This document shows, one piece after another, positions 50,449 through 62,000 of a stretch of 64,000 bases of DNA. Where the stretch lies: positions 77,501 through 141,500 of the forward strand of contig JAGFBZ010002557.1 of the NCBI GenBank assembly GCA_018398805.1, in the 5' to 3' direction. Made by a program: the position numbers and the translations under genes. Origin of the DNA: Hirundichthys speculiger. Lineage: Eukaryota; Chordata; Actinopteri; Beloniformes; Exocoetidae. The notes beneath the pieces are model-generated. The model worked only from the letters and a program-made list of their open reading frames with translations, had not been told where the DNA came from and searched no databases. How positions within the stretch are numbered: position 1 is the first letter of the stretch; each line of letters opens with the position of its first letter.

Positions 50449-51790
50449 TTTAGCTGGAAACAAAGCCGCCTGCCAGCAGATAATTCCTTGAACGCCAGTA
50501 CCGGAGTCTGTGGTGGTGGAGAGGGAAGACACCAGTTTCCCCACAAAGTCCACTGCAGTGACTATCACTGGTGTCTACGGAGGAGGAGGAGGAGGCGGCT
50601 GTGCCACGGTTCCTCTGGGTTTGAAAGTCTGGCGAAAGCGTCGCTAGTAGAGGAGCTACTGTTCACAACTTTATTGTGTGTACAACAGCTTATGTGCGTA
50701 CTCAAATTCGCACTAAACTTACCCTACGTCAGTGTTAAACTTTTCTGTCTGCTGTTCCCGCAGCAGCCATGTTGCAAGTGTTAAGCAATTACACCTTAAC
50801 TGTTAGCATTTAAAATACCAGTTTCGCTCAACATGCGTTAATTCACAAAAACTTAAAAACCACCTACTGCCGCGAAACGAGTTTTTTAAGTTATTCAGCT
50901 CAATAGCACAACCAGGTGAAGTTTCTGGATAAAAAGGTGCAGTTGGTTCCTACAATCCCCACAGCGTCGCATAACCGTTGAAGAACCTTTTGAAATGTGT
51001 GAGGGGACAGTTGCACTTGTTTTGATTATGTTATTTTTGTTTTCCAGTATCCTTCATTTGCTGAAGAAAAGTCTACGCAACGAAAGAGACTACGCATAGG
51101 ATAAATGTAGTAAATGTCGTCGAAAGGGTAGATGAGCCATTACACCCCAGCCGTCTTCTCTTCAGTCAATGTATCTACTCCGACTGGCCCTTCAAAAAGC
51201 AATGCAACAATCCTTCTGGCCGATACCATCTCCACCTCGTCGGCTGGGGGTTCTGCTGTTCATGGCTACAAAAGACCTTGTAATGTGTTGACTCACACAT
51301 AATACAGCCCTTAAAAAAGATGTAAAGTTGTCAAAATATGTTTTTAAACTTAACATAAGCGTGCATGCCTAGTAATTTAAATCCTGGAGAATAATTTCAT
51401 ACGAATTACCTACTTATTTATGGTACAACCCAAAGTGACATGAATTTTGACTGCACTCAACTAACTATAAAAATGCTCAAGATTTAAAGTAAAATTAATA
51501 AAATACAGTTCTGGTATTTCTTAACTACTTAATTCAATGGCTGGTTTTATTTCCGAAATTAAGTAGTGACTAAATACTCCCAGAGCATGATCAGTTATTT
51601 AATTATTCGATATTTTTATTTTAGATACATTGATAAATTTTAAAAAAAAATCCCATTTTTTTCATGTATTCAAGCAATATAATTTTATATCTTCCGTGAA
51701 CGGGCTTTAATGCGTAACTGCAGGACACATAAAAATGTCTGAACCAACTTCCGGTCACATGTCGGTAAACAGTTCACATGACTTCAGTCG
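50449..51790. promoter_or_regulatory. Divergent promoter region, snx17 (-) / atraid (+)
   Basis: 1.3 kb between the two start codons. The snx17 side (50.45-50.78 kb) is CpG-rich and contains a minus-strand ACATGGCTGC (YY1-like) site near 50,770 and a GGAGGAGGAGG purine run. No TATA box is evident for either gene. The part from 51.0 to 51.7 kb is AT-rich with nothing recognised. Confidence 0.5.
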
Positions 51791-54775
51791 ATGAAAATGA
51801 AAGCTGTATGCAGCTGGTCTAAACCCGTGACGCTTATTTTAGTTTTTAATATATGTTTTCATGCAAGTTATCAACTGACTGAAATACAGGTAAATCTGCA
51901 ATTAAAGAATATAACCGCAATAGTCTAAAATACTGTGTAAAGGCCGCAAGGCATCTAGAAAAACAACGTGTTTTGGTCTGATTGTACAGTAAGAGTCGAC
52001 AGCAGCAATTATGACAGCTAAAAGCCTACTTTACTTTACCGTTGTTCCTTTGCTTTTATGTTTAACCGCAGCTATGTAGCCGGTGTGATGGCGCACTCCT
52101 AAACAAAACTCGGGTGGGTCAATTTTGTTATTCATCCGCTGGACTGATAGACGGACGGTGCTGTCTGAGCAATGACAACACAAGCTACCCTGAACGCATC
52201 ATTGGGTAAGGACTTCAATGGTGCTTTCAAAGTCTGTCGAAAATATATCAATTACATTTAAACAGGGGGTTTTTTTAATAAAAGAGAAGAGCTTTATAAA
52301 TGCTGCTGTACATCCTCGTTTTTTCAATGTTATTCCATATTTTATCATTTACTTTACACATGACTTGTATATGGGCAAATAAAACTTGGAGTTTCATAGT
52401 ATAAAAGGGGTCTGACTGATGCTATTAGTAAATGTAAACGAAAACCTTAAATTCATTACGTACAAGCAAACATTTTATTACATCTAAAACCTTTAAGTAT
52501 ATGCCTAGAGCACCGAAAGTAAGTATTGGGTAAACCAGTAATACACCAGTACTCATACTCTTTGCACATTTGTTTCTGCATTGTATGAACTTTGTCTATG
52601 ATGTTTTATTATTGTTGTGTTTTGTTTCCCTTTTTTATTTTTGTCAGGTTGGACCTGTCAAATTGTTCATTAACTCACGTGGATGATCTTTCAGGAGCGT
52701 ACACAGTGATAATGATGTAAGTACATGAACTATATTACATTTTTGTTCAGTGTAGGATGTTCATGCCTGGACTATTTGCCAGGCGGTGACTTTGATGTAA
52801 TGTTTAAGAAAAAGGACAAGAATGACCCCGATCACCATAGGTTGTACCAGAAACATTGTAATGAACTCCTGCACTGCTGTGTTTAGGAAAATACCTGTTG
52901 TATACAATCACTCAGAAAGATTTCTGTTTTGACAAGAACATTTTTCAATTGCAGAAGCTTCTCTTTCTAGCAACCAGTAACATTAATCTCTTCTACAGAG
53001 ACTAAAGCTCTACTACTTATTAATTTATGTGCCCTTCTAAAATGTTTTACTCTATAAATGTTTGTGTTTCAGAGACCTCTCATTCAATCCCATTGTCAAT
53101 GTCAGTGATACGGTATTTCAAGGATTTCGTGACCTAAATTACACGTAAGTATCTATTGTTAATCTAAGTTATGACAAATTCTGACTGGTGTTAACGAGTT
53201 CCGAATCAGTCAGAGTTTCGTATAGTCGCTTTTAAATTCGGAAGCTTATCTGTCTCGCAAAAGGACAAATGCAGGGGTTTTGACTGGTGCTGCCGCCTGG
53301 TGGATATCATTTTCACAGCACTTAGATTTTCCCTATTGATTGGCAAAATATTGGTTGTTTCTTTTAATAATTGGCAACAGCCACCTGCTGAGAATTGCAA
53401 GCCTATATATATATATATATATATATGAATGAATGAAAGTAAGGGAAAAAAAAGGTTACATTGAAATAACACAGGTTGGGGAACTGTTGGATCAGAGGTA
53501 TGGTTGGAAATCCTCAGAAATCATCACGAATGGGCATTTCAACCATACCTCCTATTCAACAGTTTCTCATCTCATGTTTTATTAATTTAAAATTTTTTTT
53601 TTAATACTAGTACACTTTTTGTCACATTCTATGAATATCTCCCCATGTTTGAGCCCATGACATGGGGGAGAGGGACAAGGCTTGAAATAGTTTGTGTTGG
53701 AGCATGAATACTTGGGGAGGCAGTAGCTATCATTTATAGATTTTTGGCTTTCATGAAAGGAAAAAATGAAAATTGGCCCAACATATCAGAAAGAAAAAAA
53801 AAATCATCAGCTGCCCTGAGGTCTGAGAAGTAGCATCAGCTGTAGAAAAACCCTTGTCATCAAATTTACATTGATTCACGTGAAAGTATCAACAAAACTC
53901 ATCTTCAAAAGATGACAGATCTCGTAACAGAGGGGGAGATTCCCTGCACGACTTTGTAAAGATTTATGAACCTCTGATATCTAGTTTACTTTTTCTTCCT
54001 CTGCACAACATACAACAATAGCGGGAAGTGATAACAGTTCATTTTGAACCCTGGATACAGTTGATGGTTGCAGCACTTGCTTCACAGAACATTTTCTTTC
54101 AGAATTGTAAATGTTCTTCTTTGTGGTTTTATTTCTTGGTGTAAACAGGCCCTCGAGCTTTATTGTTTGTGACTTAATTTTCATGCATCTTTAGGTTTTT
54201 ACCAGAGGATATAGATTGTCCAGGAGGCAATACTTCTTGGCAAAACGGTGGAAGTTAAAGCGGGGGTCCGTGTTTGTGAAGGCCAAAAAAATACATGCAA
54301 CCAGACTGGCCAGCTGTGTAAGCCTCCACGTGATAAATCTTTTGCTGTTATGAATAATCTGACACATTGAAAATAGTTTTCCTGTAATTCATTGCCTCTA
54401 TTGACAATCGTTGGGAATTACCAGCTATGAACTGTCCAGAAAACTCCCTCTGCGCCCCCTACGGTCCTGGCTTCTTCGAGTGCAGCTGTGTTGAAGATTT
54501 CCATGGATATAAGTGTCTTCGAGAGGTCAGTTCTGAAAGCTGCTTTGCATGCATTATTATTCTAATACCATTCTCTACGTTTATTACTATCTGTATAGCT
54601 AAGTTTAACATGAACCAAAACTTAATGTTTAGATTATTTTTAAATGATGTATCTGGTAAATTGTCAACAGGGGGAGTTCCCAGCTCTGCAAGTGTTCGGG
54701 CCTCTTGCAGCGTCTACAGTTGTGATCTCCTTCCTGCTGTGGGCCACCCAGAGGCGTAAGGCCAAATCAGCCTGA
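51791..54775 (+). CDS. atraid: ATRAID-like EGF-domain membrane protein, frame disrupted by one base
   Basis: ATRAID (all-trans retinoic acid-induced differentiation factor, APR3) is a small type I membrane protein linked to osteoblast differentiation and bisphosphonate response. Exons: 51791-51889, 52072-52205, 52648-52716, 53073-53144, 54195-54317, 54425-54525, 54671-54775. The signal peptide is about residues 1-27 (PVTLILVFNICFHAS). Cysteine-rich and LRR-like parts follow (LDLSNCSL, IDLSFNP). An EGF-like module lies near 168-196 (CPENSLC, ECSCVEDFHGYKC) and a transmembrane helix near 205-225, ending WATQRRKAKSA. Length would be about 233 aa (human 229). Exon lengths total 703, one more than a multiple of three. 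In exon 5 the frame breaks at 54,240-54,245, just after NTSW, and reads TAA at 54,256-54,258. Homology resumes one base on (VCEGQKNTCN). As written, the EGF and membrane parts are lost. A sequencing/assembly insertion is the simplest cause. Confidence 0.9.
53403..53426. repeat. (AT)n microsatellite
   Basis: About 12 AT units in atraid intron 4. Confidence 0.9.
53481..53566 (+). ncRNA. Candidate miRNA-like hairpin in atraid intron 4
   Basis: The 5' arm from 53,481 contains CAGAGGTATGGTTGG. The 3' arm, to 53,566, contains CAACCATACCTCCTATTCAA. They pair over about 29 bp with one 2-nt internal mismatch, a wobble and two single-nt bulges, around a terminal loop of about 24 nt. Size and shape fit a pre-miRNA. 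It could also be a small MITE remnant. I do not recognise a known mature miRNA. Confidence 0.4.
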
Positions 54776-55970
54776 AGCTGGGCTGCAGTCAGCTGCTTTT
54801 AATCGGACTGAAACTGACTCTCCTGAAGGAGACAAAGCTGACAGAGACTAAACTGACTCCAGGCTGCTTTTTAAAATATTTTATGAATGTTACACTGTTT
54901 GAGGGACTAGATTTTATTTAAAAGAAATTTGCAAAACTGACCTTTTAAGTATTTGTACGATTTTTTTTTTTAACTCTTATTTTTGCCGGATGACCACTAT
55001 TAATGCTTTAGTTCTATGTTTTAAATGCTGGTTGACTGTTAAAATATAGTGACTTTTGTGGACAACTGTGCCAAATATGTACTGAAAGTGTGCAGGTTTA
55101 CACAAATACTGACTTTGTCACAGAGCATGTTTTAAATAAAGTTGCTGCATGTTGAACATGTATTTTGCTGTAAGCAAAGAACATGTTTTAACAGTGAACT
55201 ACCTAAACTGCATGTTTGGCTGCACTTTAATGGGAATTCTAATCACTCTTATTTAAATGTAATTCGTTTTAAATGAAGTGAGACAGTGGGTTTGGTAAAC
55301 ACAGCATGTTATTGTACAAACATGGTTGTTTATGACTTTTTCAGAACCTCGTCTTGTAAAACGTTGTTACACTGCAGAATCTCTTTATCAGGTTTTTAAT
55401 AAAGTTTCAAAAATGTGGATTTGTTCCACAGCCCCCCACCATTTTTTATTTTCTTTGGCTATTGTATTGTGTCCTGTAGTATATTACAAAAGACAAATGT
55501 TTATGGATGTTCCAAAATATAGTCAATTGTTATTTTATTGCTCTGGGGCACAAATGTGTTCCAACACACGGGCAGATAATTTCAAGTTCACTTAAATATT
55601 AGTGTTAATGCAGTTGATGTTAAAAACTAATAACTTCAATGGAAACTGCACCTTCAGCTTCTTTCATGTCTTGTCATCCAAAACTAAAACCTGCACTAAA
55701 ACGAAGGCTTCAGCATGAATATCTGCAGACTGTGAGAAAATAAGATACCAGGTTTATCCCTCAGATGCTCACGTTCCAACTGTAGCGACGAAAACACTTC
55801 TGACAAAAATCACACTGTAGTTGAATGCCTGAGCATGTTGTGGAGATGGATCGATATCCAACTACTAACATGTTGCCTTTTACCAGGATTTAAAATGAAA
55901 TCAAAACTGTTCCATTAAAAACACACATGGACACCATTTAAAAAAAAGCTTATGCCATTTCAGATATACA
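54776..55970. other. atraid 3' UTR and tail-to-tail gap to eif2b4
   Basis: Plus-strand AATAAA signals at about 55,135 and 55,397 give an atraid 3' UTR of about 0.4-0.6 kb. The rest, 55.45-55.95 kb, is AT-rich with no feature seen. Confidence 0.6.
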
Positions 55971-55976
55971 TTTATT
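55971..55976 (-). promoter_or_regulatory. eif2b4: eif2b4 poly(A) signal
   Basis: Minus-strand AATAAA 75 nt beyond the stop codon, giving a very short 3' UTR. Confidence 0.65.
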
Positions 55977-56050
55977 GCATGCTAAAAGCACGGTACTGTT
56001 TTGTGTGCAGGCAGTCATGCACACAAACTCTGATGTGAGATGGAAGTTGT

Positions 56051-59000
56051 TCACTGGTCCACATTTTTGACTCTCAGCACCACAGGAACTGAGGTGCACG
56101 GGATCATTCCCAGATCTGTGATGACTAGATCCACAAAATCAGGCGGCGTTACATCATACACCAGGTTAAGCAGGCCGAGAGAGGGCACCTGCTGCCAGTC
56201 CTCCAGCTGGGTCTTACCTTTACGGGTCACAATGAGGTCATCGGGGTCATCTGGAAAGAAATGATGAGTTAACGGGCAGCTCCCCCCTCCCACACACACA
56301 CATCATGGGGTGTAATGGCAAAATCTTCCATAGAAACTAAAACACTCATCTAAAACGCCATTGAATGTTTTCCATACCAAGTTCATTGGATACGAAGGAA
56401 TCTGTCTGCACCCTCTCACAGAACTTGTAGGTCTCACAACACACCAGCACAGGCACGTTAAAGGCTTTGGCCACCAGAGCTATCTGTGACGTCCCCACCC
56501 GAGACATGACATAACCATTTGCCAGGAGAGCGTGAGCACCAAGAAAGACCTTCGATACCTAAAAGAGAACAATGAAATACTGTGCAGCACTGCTTTATCG
56601 GGAGAGTTCCATTGACCTGCTCATGCTGTGCTGGCTTCGTGATTACCTCTGGAAGGATGTAGGAGACAGCTGAGATAAGAACGTAGGTGCAGCTGATGCC
56701 TCTCTGGACCAAGCGCCTCAGGGCCTCCCTGCCTTCCAGCCGAGGCCTGCTGTCCACTACTATGACGCGGAACTTCCTTTTTTTGTCAAAGGCCTCGCAC
56801 AGGATGTGGTTGACTAGTGACGAGCTGGCAGCGAAAACAGAAGTGGAGATAAAAATGAGGCGTGGTGATGATGGAATCAAAATGTGAAAGGAAGGAGAAC
56901 TTTAAAGGCGAGACAAAAACAGGGAAGAGAAAGTGTATATAAAAAAAGTCTGTCTGGACACAAGAATTGTGCCAATTTAACAAATTGAGGCAATGCTTAG
57001 TGATGAGAAAACCCACAATAATCAGCTTTAAAGGGCTTACCATCCATAAACCAGGATGACATCTCCGTCACTGATCTTTTCTATGGAGGACTCAGCAATA
57101 GCTTTAGCAGCAAGAATGATCTTTTCTTTAATGTACCACTCGATGCAGTCGAGCAGTTTGTTTTTCGCCTAAAAAGAGATGACAGAGTGAACCTAACAGC
57201 CTCGTATCACAAAGCCCCATCAAGGGTGTGGATTCTGCAAGTTCTGAATAACATCATAAATATCAGACTTGACGCATCTTTAATTCAATACTCCAACAAA
57301 CAGAAATCCAGAGGAATAATAATATTTATTGGGAATATTTTTAGTCAAGGAAAGCCTACCACAGCCTACACCAGCATCAAGTCTTTGTGAATGAGTCCCT
57401 GTTAACTTAATCTAGACTCCAACACATCTAGACTTTTGGAATTTAATCCCACTCTTGTTTGGGAAAAAAGTTAAGGTTCCTTCAAACTGTAAAAGGCCCA
57501 GTGCACAGCGCTTTTTAGATTATTCATGAGGTTTTCAATCGGACTGAGGCCTGGGCTCAAGATATTTCTGAAAGCATGTTTTGGCTTATTTTGATGTGTG
57601 TGTTGGTCATTATAATGTTAGAATGTAATTCTTTTTCTTAACTTTCATCTTTTTGACAAAGAACTGAAGGTTAACAAGCAGCCCTGGTTCAACTGAAGAG
57701 AAGCAGCACTCAAGCATAATGCTACACACCATGATTCACTGTTGCTATGGTATTCCTTGAATGATGCTTTTAGAATTAAAATTAAGGCCAAAATGTTCAA
57801 CCTTTGTCTCATCAGAACATGCCAGCAGTCAAGCCATTTCCCCAATTGTTTGGGGCGACAGTGATTTTCTGGGGGGGATTATGTGGATGTACTTGCACTT
57901 TCTTTTTTTTTTTTTAAGGACACCACACAACCCAAACTTGTGCAGATTATAGGAAATGGTTATCACAAGCAAAGATGACCAGCACCTGCCAGGAATTCCC
58001 GCAGTTCCCTGATAAGTTCTCCTCCTCTTCCCATCAACTTTTGAGGGTCATCCTGATCTTTGCAACATCTCTGCGGTGCCACATTTTCTTGTCTTATCGA
58101 TGGCAGTTTAGACAGTGTTCTTTTATATTTGATGTTCTCAGATTCTTTGTCAAATCTTTGTAGCTCTTCTGTGTAGCCAGTGGCTCTTAGTTGACTTATA
58201 TCTGCTTTAATCAAAATCATTTTTATAGCAGCTGTGTGCCATTTACCAACTGATCTAATTTTGCATGTGACCGGTTAACTCTGGGGACAATCAGAGCTCC
58301 CACTTTGAAAGATGTGCAGCCTTATGTAATCAGTATTTTTATTTTTTTTTACTTAAACTTCCCTATTGTTTTTCCTGGATTCTTGTTTGTTGCAAGATCA
58401 CATTAAATGCGACAATTCTGACATTTATGTTACTTCAGTCTTTATATTTTAAAAGCCTGAAATTTCACGAGTTTGTGTACTCTTTATATTCACTGTACAT
58501 GTGGCTGAATGACACACGAACCTCCTCTTCCTTGTATTGACTTGGTATAATTGAGATCTCTTTCTTGATGTATTTGATTGCGTTACCCATACTGGCTGAC
58601 AGAGGGCGACACTGACTCAAAAAACTAAAGAGAAAAAACATAACAGTTTCATTATTGAGTTATGACTTCAGTTCTGGTTAGAAATCATAGTTACATGACG
58701 ATTCATAACTACAGTATATTGGAGAATTTTCTCTTTTTACCTGATATAAGGTTTCAGCTTGTGGACCAAGTCTCTTGATAGCTCTTCATTTGGAGGTGTA
58801 GTGTAGTCCCTTATTACCTGAAGAGATAAGAAAACCACATTGTTTTCATTTCGCTTACATTCACTTTTTTTTTACAATAAAAAAAATGAAAACTGAAAAA
58901 TCAGATGCAAAGTTCTTGTTATTAGCTTTCATGTAACCACCCTCACTTTAAATTAAAGAGGCACTGATACATTGTTTTTTATTTCCAATCCAATTCCAAT

Positions 59001-62000
59001 ATATATAATCACCAACAGTGATTCTGAAATAAAAAGGGGTTTGTTGATGTTGTTTTTTTCAAAGTAAATTTTTGTGCTAAGAGTGCAAAAATTGGAGGGA
59101 AAAAAAAAAAGATTCAACATCATCCAACCATTCACATAAATTAAAAAGAACAACGTGTCATCTAAACAAGATAAATCAAGAGGGGCGGAGTGCAACAGTC
59201 AAGACTCAAAGGTCTGAATTTTATTTTTATTTTTTAGACCAGTGCCATCATTCCAATAGCAGCTTAATGAATGATGTTTGTCTAAGCCCCTGACATCGAT
59301 ATTGAATTGGTTCAGTCCCAGCTCAACTCTAAATGCATGTGCCAAAATTAGTTAATACAGAAAAAAAAAAAAGTTTCTGTCATATTGAGGCAGCACAATG
59401 TGACAAATGAGCAAAGCTCGCCTCCTGGAGTGCCTTTGTACATCAAATGTTCATTAGAAAGTTCATTAGAAGGCTCAACAAATCTTACTTTCATTTTTAT
59501 TTTACAGTAATGAAAACCTAATAATACATTCCTTGCCATAAGTCCCCCTAATTATTGCACAATAAAAGCTCATCAGGCCTGCCTAATGTCAGTTGACATC
59601 AGCTTGAATTTTCACAAACACACTTCAAAGAAATGCAAATTTATTTATTTTTTTTGCCAATTTATATAAAGTTGCGGAAAGTTTTAGGCTTGCAGAAGTT
59701 CTTCAAAGCACTTCATAATGAGTTTCTCATTCAAGATAAAACACACACTCAACACTCACGGAACCTCGTGGGGTTCAGGGTCCTGCCCAAGACAAGCTCA
59801 AGATGTGGTTGGGCAGTTGGGGGATTAGTACCAATACTGATACTTGTGTATTTAATTATTATATTATTATATGTTGATACGTAAATTTAGATTGATACTT
59901 ATGTACCAACACAAATATGGAAGGGGAACAGGACAGTAAAGTACAGTATGAATGAATGACTGACATGATGGTACAGTACCTCTTTGAAGGCATGCAGCAG
60001 TGCAACAGAGCGAGCGTTGGATCCTGCTACTATGCCGTGTGAATACTGGAGGCCCAATCGAACAATAGCAGGATGAATCACCGTGGAAGGAATGCTAAAA
60101 GAAAAAAACAGTTTAAAAGAAGTTAATAATTAATGACATTAAGATGAAAAAGATTAAGATGAGCTTTTTGCCATAACTGAATTATTCCAAACAGCACGGT
60201 GCTCTTTATGGAAATCTGCCACTTTACCTGAGTTGCTGTGTTAGAGGAAATTTGCGGCTGTACTGGTGGAGATGAGAGAACAGACTCACTTTGTAGCCGT
60301 AGTCTGAGCGGAAGGGGATCTGAAATAAATCACACGACACCCAACGTTTAGGAGATTCAACTAAGGTGTCGACAAAGGGTCACAACACAAAATACACCGA
60401 AAATAACAAACCAATGTAAGACCAACATACATAGACAAAAATAAAGCAAAAACATGTAAAAAAAAGTCAGCCGCCTCTGTCTTCATGAAGCACAAAACAA
60501 CTTTATATCGATCTAGCTAATTTTATTATGCAATGATGGTGTCAGACTGCAAAGTTTAAGGGTTAGAAAAAAAATGAGACTACAGAAATGTTAAAAGCAC
60601 ACATTTTGTAGAACCTGACCTTGACTACTTATACCTTTTTAGCAGCTTTGTGCCCTGGTGTCTGAAAGAAATGTTAGATGGAGTCACATGCAGTTCTGAC
60701 TGGCAGGAACAGAAGGGAAGGCTTCACTGGTTATTTTAGTGTTAACTGGGTAAATCACTAAACAAATAATTCAGTGTTGTAATGAAATGAAATGAAAAAT
60801 ACTTTATTTATCCCAAAAAGGGAAATTCAATACCCGGGTCGCAAGAATGGGAATCTTGCATGATACCACTACACCAGAATGAGTGTAAGGTAGAAACATT
60901 CTCCAATTATTCTGATTTATGATACTTTTACATAGTTACTTCGTTAAGGTGCCTGATCATTACATTCATTTAAATTACATCCATTCCTAACTACAATTCT
61001 CAGAGTTAGGAAAAGGCAGTGGATCTTCAAATCAACCCATGCGGCATCAGAAAAAAACATTTGAATATTAAGGTCTTTAGCAAACATATGTAGAGTCCAA
61101 CCTGTTGTCTTTCCAATTTCTTAGCCAGTTTCTTTAAAACGTCTGGATTGTCCACTTGAATATGTTCTGGGAGCCTCTTCACCACTGAAAACACAAAGAG
61201 TAATTTTTACGACGGTACTCTGATGAACCAAGAGATTTTGGCCATCTTTGCCCATTAAGCTACTCGTCTTTTGTGCTTCAGTACCTGGCTGCAGCTCACT
61301 GGGCGGTGCTTTTGGTTTGCCCGTGGTGGCCTGTTGACCTGCCTCCCCTTTTTTGCTCTGCTTGCTGGCCCTCTCGGCCTCTTGTCGAGCTCTTCTTTCA
61401 GCTTTCAACTCAGCTTTGCTCTTAGCTGGCTTTTCTGCCGGGGCTGGGGCCTCGGACGCAGGCACGGGAGTCGGCGCAGGTGCAGGCACTGCTGGGGGAG
61501 CTGACAAAAACACCCAACAGACTCAAACAACAGCTAATTATAGCATTTATTTTGAATTGCTCTGATACCAATGCCAGTATCCCAAATATTGGTACCGGTA
61601 TCAGAACACTGCTGAAAATAAGGGTATTGGTGTTTGTAAATATTTCTTCTACACACCAACTGATATCATGTAATTTATGTAAACTCTAAAAGCCAACACA
61701 CGTTATGCAAGAGCACCTTGTCATTTCCTGTTTTTAGTAGCATGAACATTGTGGGATAGAGGTATCTTGCATTTGCATTATGTCGGCAATATGGCATAAT
61801 TTTATGCCAACAAGTCCCACCAGGAAAACTGCAACATGCTCATTATACAAGGCTGCATTGTCCAGAGCTGTTACGAATGTTGCTAAATGTAACACAAGCT
61901 ACCTTATTAATAGTGCGAACCTGAGTACCATGATGTGTAAGGTGGGTACCAGGCTTTTCTAGTCTCCCCTGTACTAGTGGCTTCCTCCAGTTACTCCATA

